Positions 1-7,955 of a stretch of DNA of 64,000 nt are shown one piece after another. Position 1 is the stretch's first letter, and each line of letters begins with the position of its first letter. The stretch lies in assembly GCA_031414415.1 (NCBI GenBank), contig JANNVK010000132.1, forward strand, positions 58,800 to 122,799, written 5' to 3'. The stretch comes from JANNVK01 sp031414415 (GTDB lineage Bacteria > Acidobacteriota > Blastocatellia > Pyrinomonadales > Pyrinomonadaceae). The notes beneath the pieces were generated by a model. It was not told the origin of the DNA, made no database searches, and saw nothing but the letters and a program-made list of their open reading frames with translations. The translations under genes and the position numbers were made by a program.

Positions 1-780
1 GTCTTTGCACAGTAAAGCGATGTGTTGGACGCCGGCAGACTTGTAATAATCAATGTATTCCTGAATCTGACTTTTACCTTTTTTACCTTCGGCAGGTTCG
101 TTTATCGGAAATTTGATGTTGTGTCCGCCGTCGCTCATGACGATTGACATCAGCGATGAATATTCGGTCGAAATCGTTTCGTCATCAAACGTTAAATAGC
201 GGAAAAAGCCCAAAACATCGCGGTAATAATCGCACCATTCGTTCATTTTACCCAGTTCGACATTGCCGACGATATGATCGACAAGCTGAATTCCGACATC
301 TTCGCCGACCACATTTTGTTCCGCAAAACCGGGCAGAAACGTGCCGTTGTAATCTTTGTATGAAATTAAACTGTGCAAAGTGTCGCCGTAAGTGTGGATT
401 GCGGCGTGGCGAATCGTGCCGTTTTCATCGGAAATATCGCGTGGCTCGCTCGCAACTTTTGCACCGCGTTTGACGGCTTCGTTAAAAGCCGCATCGCAAT
501 CTTCCACCTGAAACGCAATATCACGCACACCGTCGCCGTGTTTTTTAATATGTTCGGCGGCGTAATGTTCAGCGTTCAAAGGAGTTGTCAAAACAAAGTT
601 CGCTCGATTTTGACGCAAAACGTAGGACGCGGTTTCACGATTTCCGGTTTCCAACCCCGAATACGCGACACGCGAAAAACCGAATGCGTACCGATAATAA
701 AACTCGGATTGCTTGGCGTTGCCGACGTAAAACTCAACGTGATGTATCTTTTTTAAACCTAATGGATTTTTGTCTGTCAT
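1..780 (-). CDS. hppD: 4-hydroxyphenylpyruvate dioxygenase, 3' end cut by the window edge
   Basis: This is the second step of tyrosine breakdown: 4-hydroxyphenylpyruvate plus O2 gives homogentisate, using Fe(II). I translated it directly because the gene runs off the window: 260 codons from ATG at 780, without a stop, of a family that is usually about 360-380 residues. Both vicinal-oxygen-chelate halves are visible. The N-terminal half opens with GLKKIHHVEFYVGN. The second half has LVDHIVGNV (H169) and GVQHIAL (H253), two of the three iron ligands; the C-terminal glutamate lies outside. It is probably functionally linked to phhA at 1910-2818 on the same strand, although toxin-antitoxin genes now separate them. 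Confidence 0.95.
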   Translation of the reverse strand, partial: MTDKNPLGLKKIHHVEFYVGNAKQSEFYYRYAFGFSRVAYSGLETGNRETASYVLRQNRANFVLTTPLNAEHYAAEHIKKHGDGVRDIAFQVEDCDAAFNEAVKRGAKVASEPRDISDENGTIRHAAIHTYGDTLHSLISYKDYNGTFLPGFAEQNVVGEDVGIQLVDHIVGNVELGKMNEWCDYYRDVLGFFRYLTFDDETISTEYSSLMSIVMSDGGHNIKFPINEPAEGKKGKSQIQEYIDYYKSAGVQHIALLCKD

Positions 781-826
781 AAAAATTTTAATAATAAAAA
801 TGTAGTTTGTCTTTTTCGCAAATGTT

Positions 827-1027
827 TTAAAAACTCGGTGCTTTTCCCGCAAAACCGACACACGCTAAAATCTGTTCACGATCCAGATGCGGATAAAACG
901 ACAAAATATCTTCAACCGATTCACCGTCTGCAATTTTCCCCAAAATCAATTCAACCGTAATTCGTGTGCCTTTGATAACAGGCTTGCCGAACATTATTTT
1001 TGCGTTAGATTCAATTAAATTTTCCAT
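827..1027 (-). CDS. DUF433 family antitoxin-like protein, orphan
   Basis: A 66-residue DUF433 protein. It carries the typical GKPVIKGTRITVELIL block, followed by an acidic stretch and a DREQILACVGFA helix. In this family the small helix-turn-helix protein normally sits directly upstream of a DUF5615 PIN-like toxin, as it does at 15942-16543 in this window. Here no DUF5615 partner is visible: 46 bp downstream hppD begins, and upstream lies a HicB-like gene. It is probably a leftover antitoxin or an independent regulator. Confidence 0.8.
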   Translation of the reverse strand: MENLIESNAKIMFGKPVIKGTRITVELILGKIADGESVEDILSFYPHLDREQILACVGFAGKAPSF

Positions 1028-1057
1028 ATTTTTCTTTTCTTTTGAGTATTACTTCAA

Positions 1058-1216
1058 CTAAACTTCATCAAGTTCGAGATAAAGCTCAATCGCTTCTCGC
1101 ATATTCTCCAATGCTTCTTCGCGTGTTTTTCCTTGCGACCAACAGCTTTTTAACGCCGGAACACTTGCCACAAAATAACCGTCTTCGCCTTTTTCGACTA
1201 AAATTTTTATGTTCAT
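1058..1216 (-). CDS. HicB-like antitoxin domain protein, orphan, 52 aa
   Basis: A small ORF read directly from the sequence: ATG at 1216, TAG ending at 1058. The translation starts MNIKILVEKGEDGYFVASVP and continues with a CWSQGKTREEALENM segment. This is the HicB/UPF0150 signature (partial RNase H-like fold: GYFV..P.L....QG.T.EEA...). It lacks the C-terminal DNA-binding extension of full-length HicB, and no HicA toxin (about 60 aa with the dsRBD-like fold) is visible on either side. It may be an orphan antitoxin. Its start lies 5 bp beyond the decayed phhA 3'-end copy at 1221-1281. Confidence 0.75.
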   Translation of the reverse strand: MNIKILVEKGEDGYFVASVPALKSCWSQGKTREEALENMREAIELYLELDEV

Positions 1217-1220
1217 AAAT

Positions 1221-1281
1221 TTACGATATTACTTCCGCGTCACCTCTTTCAATTCCGCCTAATTTGGAGTGAAATTACATA
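1221..1281 (-). pseudogene. Remnant copy of the phhA 3' end
   Basis: Positions 1233-1281 match 1938-1981 of the intact phhA 3' end at 39 of 44 aligned bases with one 5-nt gap (my hand alignment). In the phhA frame it reads ..AELKEVTRK followed by a stop, against GELKEVTRKYIES in the intact gene. A TAG and the 5-nt insertion upstream show it is non-functional. It starts 5 bp beyond the mazF stop codon, so the mazEF pair is bracketed by two direct copies of the host gene's end. Confidence 0.85.
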
Positions 1282-1286
1282 TCTTC

Positions 1287-1640
1287 TTAGATTTCTCGCG
1301 GTTCGGTTAAAAGTTTGATACCTTCGAAAATTTCGTCCATTCGCTCTTTCGATAAAGTCCCGATTTTGTCAATCATTTCCGATTTATCGATGGTTAGAAC
1401 TTGCGAAACGACAACTACACTTTGCTTTTTCAAGTCGGCTTCACCTTCATTCAGCAAAACATTTCCAGGTGCTTTGGCACGGCGAAAATTCGTTGTCAAA
1501 GCACAAGCCAAAACGGTGCCGAGAGGGCTGCGATTAAAAACATTATTTTGAATAACAACGACCGGACGCGAATAAGCGGGCGATGAACCTCGCGGTTCAC
1601 CTGCATCAAACCAGAAAATATCACCTTGATTTATTTCCAT
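1287..1640 (-). CDS. mazF: MazF/PemK-type endoribonuclease toxin
   Basis: A 117-residue toxin of the MazF/PemK/CcdB fold, whose characterised members cleave mRNA at short sequence motifs. Visible family features are the N-terminal QGDIFWFDAGEPRGSSP strand-loop, YSRPVVVIQNNVFN, and the later VVVSQVLTIDKSEM core with a helical C-terminus. Length and motif order are normal, so it looks intact. It overlaps the antitoxin gene by 10 nt (1631-1640), the usual translational coupling. Only 5 bp after its stop codon begins the decayed phhA 3'-end copy. The symbol is by family only. Confidence 0.88.
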   Translation of the reverse strand: MEINQGDIFWFDAGEPRGSSPAYSRPVVVIQNNVFNRSPLGTVLACALTTNFRRAKAPGNVLLNEGEADLKKQSVVVVSQVLTIDKSEMIDKIGTLSKERMDEIFEGIKLLTEPREI

Positions 1641-1894
1641 TCATCTAAAATCTGCGATTGTTTGATTTGTGCCAGTCGCAAAAATTCTTTTTCTTCTTCA
1701 TCCATATCGTTTGCGTAAGCATCGTTGAGAGCGTCCGACAGTTCTCGGTTACTCAACCAAATTTTACGTTTATTTAGTTTTGGTTCGTCATCGAGAATTG
1801 TCAGCAATGCACGAGACCCACGCGGCAAACGAACATTTTCGAGCAATTGAACTTTTCCGTCTTTGTTAATTGTGGCTTCAAATGTTTGCATCAT
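1631..1894 (-). CDS. mazE: MazE-like antitoxin (AbrB-type N-terminus)
   Basis: An 87-residue antitoxin partner. The N-terminal about 35 residues (FEATINKDGKVQLLENVRLP, then RGSRALLTIL) look like a swapped-hairpin AbrB/SpoVT-type DNA-binding domain. The C-terminal half is acidic and probably disordered (NDMDEEEKEFLRLAQIKQSQ), as expected for a toxin-neutralising tail. ATG at 1894 has an AGGA ribosome-binding site just upstream; a second ATG follows immediately. The start is only 15 bp after the phhA stop codon, so the pair may be read through from the phhA promoter. Confidence 0.8.
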   Translation of the reverse strand: MMQTFEATINKDGKVQLLENVRLPRGSRALLTILDDEPKLNKRKIWLSNRELSDALNDAYANDMDEEEKEFLRLAQIKQSQILDEWK

Positions 1895-1909
1895 AATTCC
1901 TATTTTACC

Positions 1910-2818
1910 TTATTTTTTTCCAAAGCTCTCAATATATTTCCGCGTAACTTCTTTCAATTCCCCATAACTTGGAATTACATAAAGCAGTTTTTGCATATCC
2001 GAATAACTGTAATCCTGATTAATTACCTCTTCCAAATCGAATTTCCTACGCTCAACTTTATCAGAAAAAGCGTGTTCTAATTCGCCAAAACTTGATAGCA
2101 AACCTGCTCCGTAAGCCTTGATTTCGCCTTCGTGTTCGACCAATCCGAATTCGATCGTGAACCAATAAAGTCTGCCTAACTCTTCTAGTTGCTTATCGTT
2201 AGCGATTCTAGCACCGTGACCGATGAACTGTGAATAATCGGCAAAATTCGGGTTCGTAAACATCGGAATATGCCCAATTGCTTCGTGAACGATGTCAGGT
2301 TCGGGCGTGTATGCGGGATGCGAATGATGACGGATATATTGCGTGCTGAGCATTGTTCGATACGAAAGCCATGACAAAAAACCGCGAGTTTCAACCAAAC
2401 CTTCGATTGGAGCGAGCCGGAAACCTGTCAATTCTTTCAAACGCCGATTCATTTCTGATAATTGCGGAATTCGCTCGGTTGTAATTCCTAAATCTTTTTT
2501 GGCTTGCAGATAAAAGGGCGAAGCATATTTTTGCTGCAATTCTTCTAATTCTTCGGCAACATATCGCCAAACTCTCTGCTCACGAGAATTATATTCAACG
2601 TCTGTAATGTTGCCCGTTTCACGAAATTTTCTCGCACAAGCGGCAATATAATCTCGTCTTTCCCGATAGTTCGCGTCGTTTGCACCCGGATGATCGAGAT
2701 GCAATTCGTTGATATTTTCAAACTTCATATCATTAAACGCGGGCAATTCTTCATCGCTTATTTTATAGTTTGAAATTTCAAAAGCAGGTTCAATTGTGGC
2801 AACACTTTTAGCTAACAT
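1910..2818 (-). CDS. phhA: Phenylalanine 4-monooxygenase
   Basis: It converts phenylalanine to tyrosine with O2 and tetrahydropterin. The 302-residue bacterial-type catalytic domain has the iron-binding signature PDIVHEAIGHIPM (two His) and the downstream glutamate in IEFGLVEHEGEIKAYG. An upstream in-frame GTG at 2839 is possible, but ATG at 2818 is preferred: it follows TTTGGAG at normal spacing, and the translation then starts MLAKSVATIEP. No pterin carbinolamine dehydratase is seen nearby. Its product feeds HppD, the next metabolic gene on this strand. It is transcribed divergently from an Lrp-type regulator, which may control it. The last about 45 nt are duplicated beyond mazF. Confidence 0.95.
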   Translation of the reverse strand: MLAKSVATIEPAFEISNYKISDEELPAFNDMKFENINELHLDHPGANDANYRERRDYIAACARKFRETGNITDVEYNSREQRVWRYVAEELEELQQKYASPFYLQAKKDLGITTERIPQLSEMNRRLKELTGFRLAPIEGLVETRGFLSWLSYRTMLSTQYIRHHSHPAYTPEPDIVHEAIGHIPMFTNPNFADYSQFIGHGARIANDKQLEELGRLYWFTIEFGLVEHEGEIKAYGAGLLSSFGELEHAFSDKVERRKFDLEEVINQDYSYSDMQKLLYVIPSYGELKEVTRKYIESFGKK

Positions 2819-2924
2819 AATTTTTACTCCAAAAGACACAGTTATCTATTAATAAATAAGTTTAATAGAAACTTGATAATTGTTGAATAGGTATAGTTTG
2901 TTTTTATGTTAAAATTACTTTAGA

Positions 2925-2955
2925 TTATAAGGTAGATTTTAAAAAAACCTTATAA
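2925..2955. promoter_or_regulatory. Inverted repeat TTATAAGGT-N13-ACCTTATAA, candidate regulator operator
   Basis: Perfect 9-bp arms (2925-2933 and 2947-2955) sit in the divergent region between phhA and the Lrp-type gene. Lrp/AsnC proteins usually bind imperfect AT-rich palindromes near their own promoter, so this is a plausible operator. That is inference from position and symmetry only. Confidence 0.5.
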
Positions 2956-2962
2956 AGTAAAT

Positions 2963-2980
2963 TGATTAGTGAAATAATCA
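2963..2980. promoter_or_regulatory. Inverted repeat TGATTA-N6-TAATCA, candidate second operator
   Basis: A perfect 6-bp inverted repeat with a 6-nt spacer lies 35 bp upstream of the Lrp-type start codon. It sits close to the larger repeat at 2925-2955, as would be expected for multi-site Lrp-type binding. No experimental or comparative support is available. Confidence 0.4.
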
Positions 2981-3015
2981 GAACAAGAAGCGATAGCGAT
3001 TTGGCTTTTTAAAAA

Positions 3016-3456
3016 ATGATTGATGAAATTGATTGGAAAATATTAATAGAATTACAAAAAGATGCACGAACGAGTTTTGCAGAACTTGGTCGCCGAATTG
3101 GTTTAACAACGCCAGCGATAATTGAACGAGTTCGCAAACTTGAAGACGCAAAAATTATCACCGGTTATCGTGCCGAAATAGACAACGCAAAAATTGGTTT
3201 TCCTATTACGGCATTTGTTCGAATGAGTATTTCGGGAGTTGATTACAGCCAAATTGTTAAAACTGCTGAGGAAACGAAAGAAATTTTAGAGTGTCATCGC
3301 GGCACAGGCGGCGATTCTTTTATCATGAAAGTTGCAGTCGCAGATGTTGAGCATTTACAGAATTTGATTGATAAACTCACGCCTTATGGCATTACAACAA
3401 CTTCGATTGTGCTTTCTTCGCCAGTCAAAAAACGTGTGATTGAACCAAAAATATGA
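3016..3456 (+). CDS. Lrp/AsnC family transcriptional regulator
   Basis: 146 residues with normal family architecture. An N-terminal winged helix-turn-helix (residues about 1-55: DEIDWKILIELQKDARTSF, then ELGRRIGLTTPAIIERVRKL) is followed by a linker and a C-terminal RAM/AsnC ligand-binding domain (about 65-140: GFPITAFVRMSI, ECHRGTGGDSFIMKV). Such proteins sense amino acids. Divergence from phhA suggests a role in phenylalanine or tyrosine catabolism. Its stop overlaps the next start by 4 nt (ATGA), so it is co-translated with the LarA-like gene. No strong Shine-Dalgarno is visible before the ATG. Confidence 0.93.
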   Translation: MIDEIDWKILIELQKDARTSFAELGRRIGLTTPAIIERVRKLEDAKIITGYRAEIDNAKIGFPITAFVRMSISGVDYSQIVKTAEETKEILECHRGTGGDSFIMKVAVADVEHLQNLIDKLTPYGITTTSIVLSSPVKKRVIEPKI

Positions 3457-4679
3457 ATCTCGCTTACGGAAAAACTTTTATTGATTTTGAAGGTTCACGA
3501 TTTGAAATACTTGGCGATTTTACGTCATCAAAATCGCTTTCAGATGCGGAACTAAACAATATTTTCGACGAAAAACCAATAGAAGATATTGTTAATTCGG
3601 GCGAAAGTGTTTTGTTTGTTGTGCCAGACGCAACGCGGCAATGTGCGAGCGGTCAAATCGTAAATTTATTGGTTCGAAGGTTGATTGCAAATGGAATAAT
3701 GCCTTTCGATATGCGTATAATTTTCGCAACCGGAATTCATCGAAAGGTTACGGATGAAGAAAAAGCTGAACTCTTATCACCATTTATCTTTCAGCGAATA
3801 AAGATTTTAAACCACAATCCGAGAGATATTTCGCAGCTTGTAAAACTTGGTGAAACGAAACGCGGAACATCGATTGAACTAAATAAAGCCTTGCTTGAAC
3901 ACGATCACATCGTCACAATTGGTGCAATTAATTGGCATTATTTTGCGGGTTTTGGCGGCGGACGAAAACTGATTTGTCCCGGACTCGCTTCAAATCGAAC
4001 AATAAATGAAACGCACAAACTCGCTTTTGATTTCGACATAAAATCGCGACGCGAAGGTGTCGGCACAGGATTATTGGCAGGAAATGCCGTTCACGAAGAA
4101 TTTACAAAGATTGTTGAAAAAATAAATCCGAGCTATTCGGTTAATGTTTTTTCAAATGAAGATGGCGGAGTTTCCGAAATATTTTGCGGAAACTGGAAAA
4201 CTTCATTTGAAGAAGCGTGTGCAAAATTTAAGTTAAGAAATAGCGTTCAAATTATTGAGAAAAAACAAGTTGTGGTTGTAAGTTGTGGTGGTTTTCCGGC
4301 TGATATTAATTTGATTCAGGCACATAAAGCGTTAGAAAACGCTTCGCTTGCGTGTCTCGATTCGGGAACAATTATTTTGCTGGCTGAATGTTCAGAAGGA
4401 CTCGGGCGACATGATTTTTTGAAATGGTTTGAAGCAGCAAACTCAAATAAACTCGCAGAAATGTTGGTTCAAAAATATCAGGTAAATGGACAAACAGCTT
4501 GGAGTTTGATGAAGAAATTGGAGAAATTTAATGTTGTATTGATTTCTAATTTACCGGAAAATGAAACGAGGCAGATGAAAATATCTACCTCGAAAAGTTT
4601 AAATGAAACTGTTAATAAAATTGAATTTGTAAGCGGTTATATTTTGCCTTTTGGTGCAAAAATTCAAGTTACTTTTTAA
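3453..4679 (+). CDS. LarA/DUF2088 family protein (lactate racemase-like)
   Basis: 408 residues of the nickel-pincer racemase/epimerase family. Visible markers are PDATRQCASG (the PD.TR N-terminal motif), FATGIHR, NWHYFAGFGGGRKLICPG and NETHKLAF. In LarA the lysine of the GGRK block carries the pincer cofactor, and nearby histidines coordinate nickel and act in catalysis; the corresponding residues are present here. LarB, LarC and LarE cofactor genes are not in this window. The family acts on various 2-hydroxy acids, so the substrate is unknown. The 4-nt overlap with the Lrp-type gene suggests amino- or hydroxy-acid metabolism. The 3' end overlaps the convergent gene by 11 nt. Confidence 0.82.
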   Translation: MNLAYGKTFIDFEGSRFEILGDFTSSKSLSDAELNNIFDEKPIEDIVNSGESVLFVVPDATRQCASGQIVNLLVRRLIANGIMPFDMRIIFATGIHRKVTDEEKAELLSPFIFQRIKILNHNPRDISQLVKLGETKRGTSIELNKALLEHDHIVTIGAINWHYFAGFGGGRKLICPGLASNRTINETHKLAFDFDIKSRREGVGTGLLAGNAVHEEFTKIVEKINPSYSVNVFSNEDGGVSEIFCGNWKTSFEEACAKFKLRNSVQIIEKKQVVVVSCGGFPADINLIQAHKALENASLACLDSGTIILLAECSEGLGRHDFLKWFEAANSNKLAEMLVQKYQVNGQTAWSLMKKLEKFNVVLISNLPENETRQMKISTSKSLNETVNKIEFVSGYILPFGAKIQVTF

Positions 4680-5178
4680 GCTCAAAACTTCTCGCCATTT
4701 GATCAGTATCGGCTCTAATCGAACGAAGTTTATCGCGATAACCGGTAAAACGAAGCACGTAAACCGTTGAGTCGTTTGCTTTTAGGTAATAAAATCTGCC
4801 GCTCATATTTTTTCCGGCTTTGACAAATTCAAAATTAAACACTTTTCCTTTGAAATTTCCGGCAAAACTTTCTTCTTTCCCAGCAACAAAACCTTGCATA
4901 AATTGAAGTTTTTGCTCGGTTTCACGCAAAATAACGTCAGTTACAAGTTCATCAGCTTTGGTCGAAACACGTCTGATTTCAATTTGTCCATCTAAACGAT
5001 CGCCATAAACGTATTCAACATTTGGACTCGCAAGAGTCGGTTTGACAGTCATTTTCCAAGTTACGTCTGGAATATCAAAAGTGTATTCGACATTAACATC
5101 ATTAAAAGCTGATGTTTGTGCAGACACAAAAACCGCGAAAGTAAGTAGCAAAACAGCAGACAAAATTAGGTTTTTCAT
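4669..5178 (-). CDS. Exported protein of unknown function
   Basis: 169 residues. A clear signal peptide is visible: MKNLILSAVLLLTFAVFVSA, with likely cleavage after SAQ. The rest is a single soluble beta-rich domain (about 30-165) with no motif I recognise; the pattern of alternating hydrophobic strands resembles small periplasmic stress or lipid-handling proteins. It overlaps the LarA-like gene tail to tail by 11 nt, and no terminator fits between them. I cannot assign a function. Confidence 0.75.
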   Translation of the reverse strand: MKNLILSAVLLLTFAVFVSAQTSAFNDVNVEYTFDIPDVTWKMTVKPTLASPNVEYVYGDRLDGQIEIRRVSTKADELVTDVILRETEQKLQFMQGFVAGKEESFAGNFKGKVFNFEFVKAGKNMSGRFYYLKANDSTVYVLRFTGYRDKLRSIRADTDQMARSFELKK

Positions 5179-5297
5179 AATTACAAATTCCTATAAAAAC
5201 TAACAAATACTATTTTAACTTAAATGATTAAAAAGCACGAAATTTTAGATGTTATTTGTGAATTTGTGGTTGTAAGTTTTAGAATCAATTTTAATTT

Positions 5298-5810
5298 ATG
5301 AATATTACAGAAACTAAAAGATTAAATATTTACGAACTTTCGAAAAAAGACTCTGCGTTTATTCTCGAATTGCTCAATGAACCAGCGTTTATTGAAAATA
5401 TCGGCGATAGAAATGTCAGAAATTTGGACGATGCAGAAGGCTATATTTCAAACGTTCCGATTGCAAGTTATCAAAAACACGGATTTGGTTTATGGGCAGT
5501 TAAGCTAAAAGACACAGAAGAACTAATCGGGATTTGTGGCTTAATAAAACGCGATTCGCTCGAAGAAATTGATATTGGATTTGCGTTTTTGGAGCGATAT
5601 TGGGGCAAAGGTTACGCTGCCGAAGCTGCCGCCGCAACATTTGATTATGCACGCGATGTTGTTCAACTTAAACGACTTGTGGCGATAACAATCACAAATA
5701 ATAAAGGCTCGATTCGCGTTTTGGAAAAAATTGGTCTGAAGTTTGAAAAGATGACAAAACAACCCCACGATGAGAATGAATTGATGCTTTTTGGGGCTGA
5801 CATACAATAA
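5298..5810 (+). CDS. GNAT family N-acetyltransferase, RimJ/RimL type
   Basis: 170 residues with the Acetyltransf_3 layout. An N-terminal ETKRLNIYELSKKDSAFILE segment is followed by GFGLWAVKLKDTEELIGICGL, then IDIGFAFLERYWGKGYAAEA, where the acetyl-CoA-binding Q/RxxGxG/A-like element is YWGKGYA, and finally RLVAITITNNKGSIRVLEKIGL. Members acetylate ribosomal protein N-termini, antibiotics or small amines, so the substrate is open. It stands alone: about 120 bp upstream lies a divergent gene, and 78 bp downstream the DUF1800 gene starts. Confidence 0.88.
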   Translation: MNITETKRLNIYELSKKDSAFILELLNEPAFIENIGDRNVRNLDDAEGYISNVPIASYQKHGFGLWAVKLKDTEELIGICGLIKRDSLEEIDIGFAFLERYWGKGYAAEAAAATFDYARDVVQLKRLVAITITNNKGSIRVLEKIGLKFEKMTKQPHDENELMLFGADIQ

Positions 5811-5888
5811 ATTTCGTCTTTTTCAGAGCATCAAACGTCAAAATAAATAGAAACAATTTGTTTCCATTCTTAATTTTGAGGTAACACA

Positions 5889-7934
5889 ATGAAATTTATA
5901 CAAAAAGTAACAGCATTTTTTCTGACTATTTTGATTGCTACGCCTATTTTTGCATTTGGCGATGGCAAAATACGGACGACTGCAAAAAAACTTACAGAAG
6001 AGCAAAAAATTACCCACGTTCTAAATCGTTTAGGCTTTGGTGCGAGACCGGAAGATGTGGCGAAAGTTAAAGCAATCGGTATCAATAAATATATTGAGCA
6101 ACAGCTTAACCCTAATTCTATCAGTGATTTAGTTGCAGATAATAAAGTAAAAAACCTTGAGGTTATGAATCTTTCAACGACTGAGTTATTTGCAAAATAC
6201 CCGAGTCCGGCTGGAATTTTTCGTGTTCTTGAACAACAAGGAATGGTAAAAAAAGGAACGCTGGCGAAGAATGAAGCTGTTGGTGCTAAAACTCGAAATG
6301 AAGCGATGGCAATGCCTGGCGAAGAGATGAAAGTCGTTGAAGAGACGAAGGAAGACCAAGCGGATAAACGCGAAAGAAGACAACAACTTTTGGAACTCTC
6401 AAACAAATATGGTTTTCGTCAGGCAAGTTTAATTCCTCAACAAATCGTCGAAAACCGTGTGCTGAGAGCAGTTTACAGCGAAAAACAACTCCAAGAAGTA
6501 ATGGTCGATTTCTGGCAGAATCATTTTAATGTTTATTCTGGTAAAAGTTTTGTTCGTTGGTATATTCCAAGTTATGAACGCGATGTTTTGCGAAAAAACG
6601 CACTGGGAAATTTTAAAGATTTAGTTGTTGGAACTGCTCAACATCCGGCGATGTTAATTTATCTTGATAATTTTGAAAATGTTTCGCCAAATTCACAGAT
6701 AAATGCTAATCGTAAAAAAAATCAACCAAATGGTACTCAAATATTAGCGAAAAATCCGCAAGCTCGAGAAAAGTTGAAAGAAAAATTTGGACTAAGTGAT
6801 AAAGAACTAGATGAACGTTTGAAACAAAATCAAAACGCTCCAGTCGGAACTGCACAAAGACGCGGATTGAACGAAAATTACGCACGTGAATTGATGGAAT
6901 TGCACACACTTGGAGTCGATGGCGGATATTCGCAACAAGACATAATTGAAGTAGCTAAATGCTTTACGGGCTGGACGGTTGCCGATGCAAGAGGTTATAA
7001 AAAACTTGCCGGAAGTATGATTGCCGGAACAGAAGACAAGCGTGAAGCCAAAATGCAGAAAAGATTTGGTGTTCCAGAAGGTGTTGAAAGCGGAACTTTT
7101 TACTTTAATAAAAATTTGCACGACGCTAATGAAAAAACTGTTTTAGGACAAAAAATCAAAGCTGATGGAATGAATGATGGGCTGAAAGTGATTGATTTAC
7201 TCGTAAATAATCCTTCAACTGCAAAGTTTATTGCAAAAAAATTGGCGGTTAAATTTGTCAATGATAACCCAAGTGAAGCGTTTGTGAACCGAATTGCCAA
7301 AGCATTTTCAGATTCAAAAGGCGACATTAAAACTACACTAAAAGCGATTTTTACCGATGACGAATTTTTTGCACCTGAAAACTATCGGGCAAAAATCAAA
7401 ACACCTTTTGAGCTGGCGGTTAGTTCAATCAGAACGCTTGGTGCAAATACAAATGCAAACCCAACATTTTTGAGTTTGCTCCAAAAAATGGGCGAAGTTC
7501 CATATGGTTATCAAGCTCCAACTGGCTATGGCGATTCGGCTGAAGATTGGGTAAACACAGGTGCGTTGCTAGAAAGATTAAATTTTGCGGTCGCGTTTTC
7601 TTCAAATCGAATTCCCGGAACAAAGGTCGATTTAACAAGATTTGAGTCAAAAGATAAGGGAAAAGTTTTGAATTCTGCAATTGAAGGAATTTTGGATGGT
7701 GAAATTTCGGAAAACACACGGGCAAATTTACTGAAACAAATTGAGCAACCTTTGCCTGAAGTAACAATCGGAAAAGATAAAAATGATGCATCTGAAATGT
7801 CAGCAATGCCACAAAAAGGTGCCGGAAAATATGGTCAAGGCAAGCAAACACGGTTATTAGAACCAAGCGGGAATCCTGAAGTTTTCAAAATTGTTGGTTT
7901 AATTTTAGGAACACCTGAGTTTCAACGTCAATAA
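5889..7934 (+). CDS. DUF1800 domain-containing exported protein
   Basis: 681 residues with an N-terminal signal peptide (MKFIQKVTAFFLTILIATPI, Ala-rich exit) and then the long DUF1800 domain. It begins KITHVLNRLGFGARPEDVAK and contains FWQNHFNVY, NENYARELMELHTLGVDGGY, EVAKCFTGWTV and TPFELAVSSIRTLG. The function of the family is not established. In many genomes it pairs with a DUF1501 (sulfatase-like) gene directly downstream. Here a strong terminator and the convergent ilvD follow instead, so it is an orphan. ATG at 5889 has GAGGTAAC at good spacing. Confidence 0.9.
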   Translation: MKFIQKVTAFFLTILIATPIFAFGDGKIRTTAKKLTEEQKITHVLNRLGFGARPEDVAKVKAIGINKYIEQQLNPNSISDLVADNKVKNLEVMNLSTTELFAKYPSPAGIFRVLEQQGMVKKGTLAKNEAVGAKTRNEAMAMPGEEMKVVEETKEDQADKRERRQQLLELSNKYGFRQASLIPQQIVENRVLRAVYSEKQLQEVMVDFWQNHFNVYSGKSFVRWYIPSYERDVLRKNALGNFKDLVVGTAQHPAMLIYLDNFENVSPNSQINANRKKNQPNGTQILAKNPQAREKLKEKFGLSDKELDERLKQNQNAPVGTAQRRGLNENYARELMELHTLGVDGGYSQQDIIEVAKCFTGWTVADARGYKKLAGSMIAGTEDKREAKMQKRFGVPEGVESGTFYFNKNLHDANEKTVLGQKIKADGMNDGLKVIDLLVNNPSTAKFIAKKLAVKFVNDNPSEAFVNRIAKAFSDSKGDIKTTLKAIFTDDEFFAPENYRAKIKTPFELAVSSIRTLGANTNANPTFLSLLQKMGEVPYGYQAPTGYGDSAEDWVNTGALLERLNFAVAFSSNRIPGTKVDLTRFESKDKGKVLNSAIEGILDGEISENTRANLLKQIEQPLPEVTIGKDKNDASEMSAMPQKGAGKYGQGKQTRLLEPSGNPEVFKIVGLILGTPEFQRQ

Positions 7935-7955
7935 AATACTTCTAATTTAGACTTT

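Noticed and set aside
5850..5864. GAAACAATTTGTTTC near-palindrome before the DUF1800 gene as an operator
   Set aside because: Short, AT-rich, and expected by chance at this base composition; no regulator nearby.
5870..6406. 178-codon frame antisense to the DUF1800 gene start
   Set aside because: Low-complexity Ser/Phe-rich shadow frame opposite a clear coding region.
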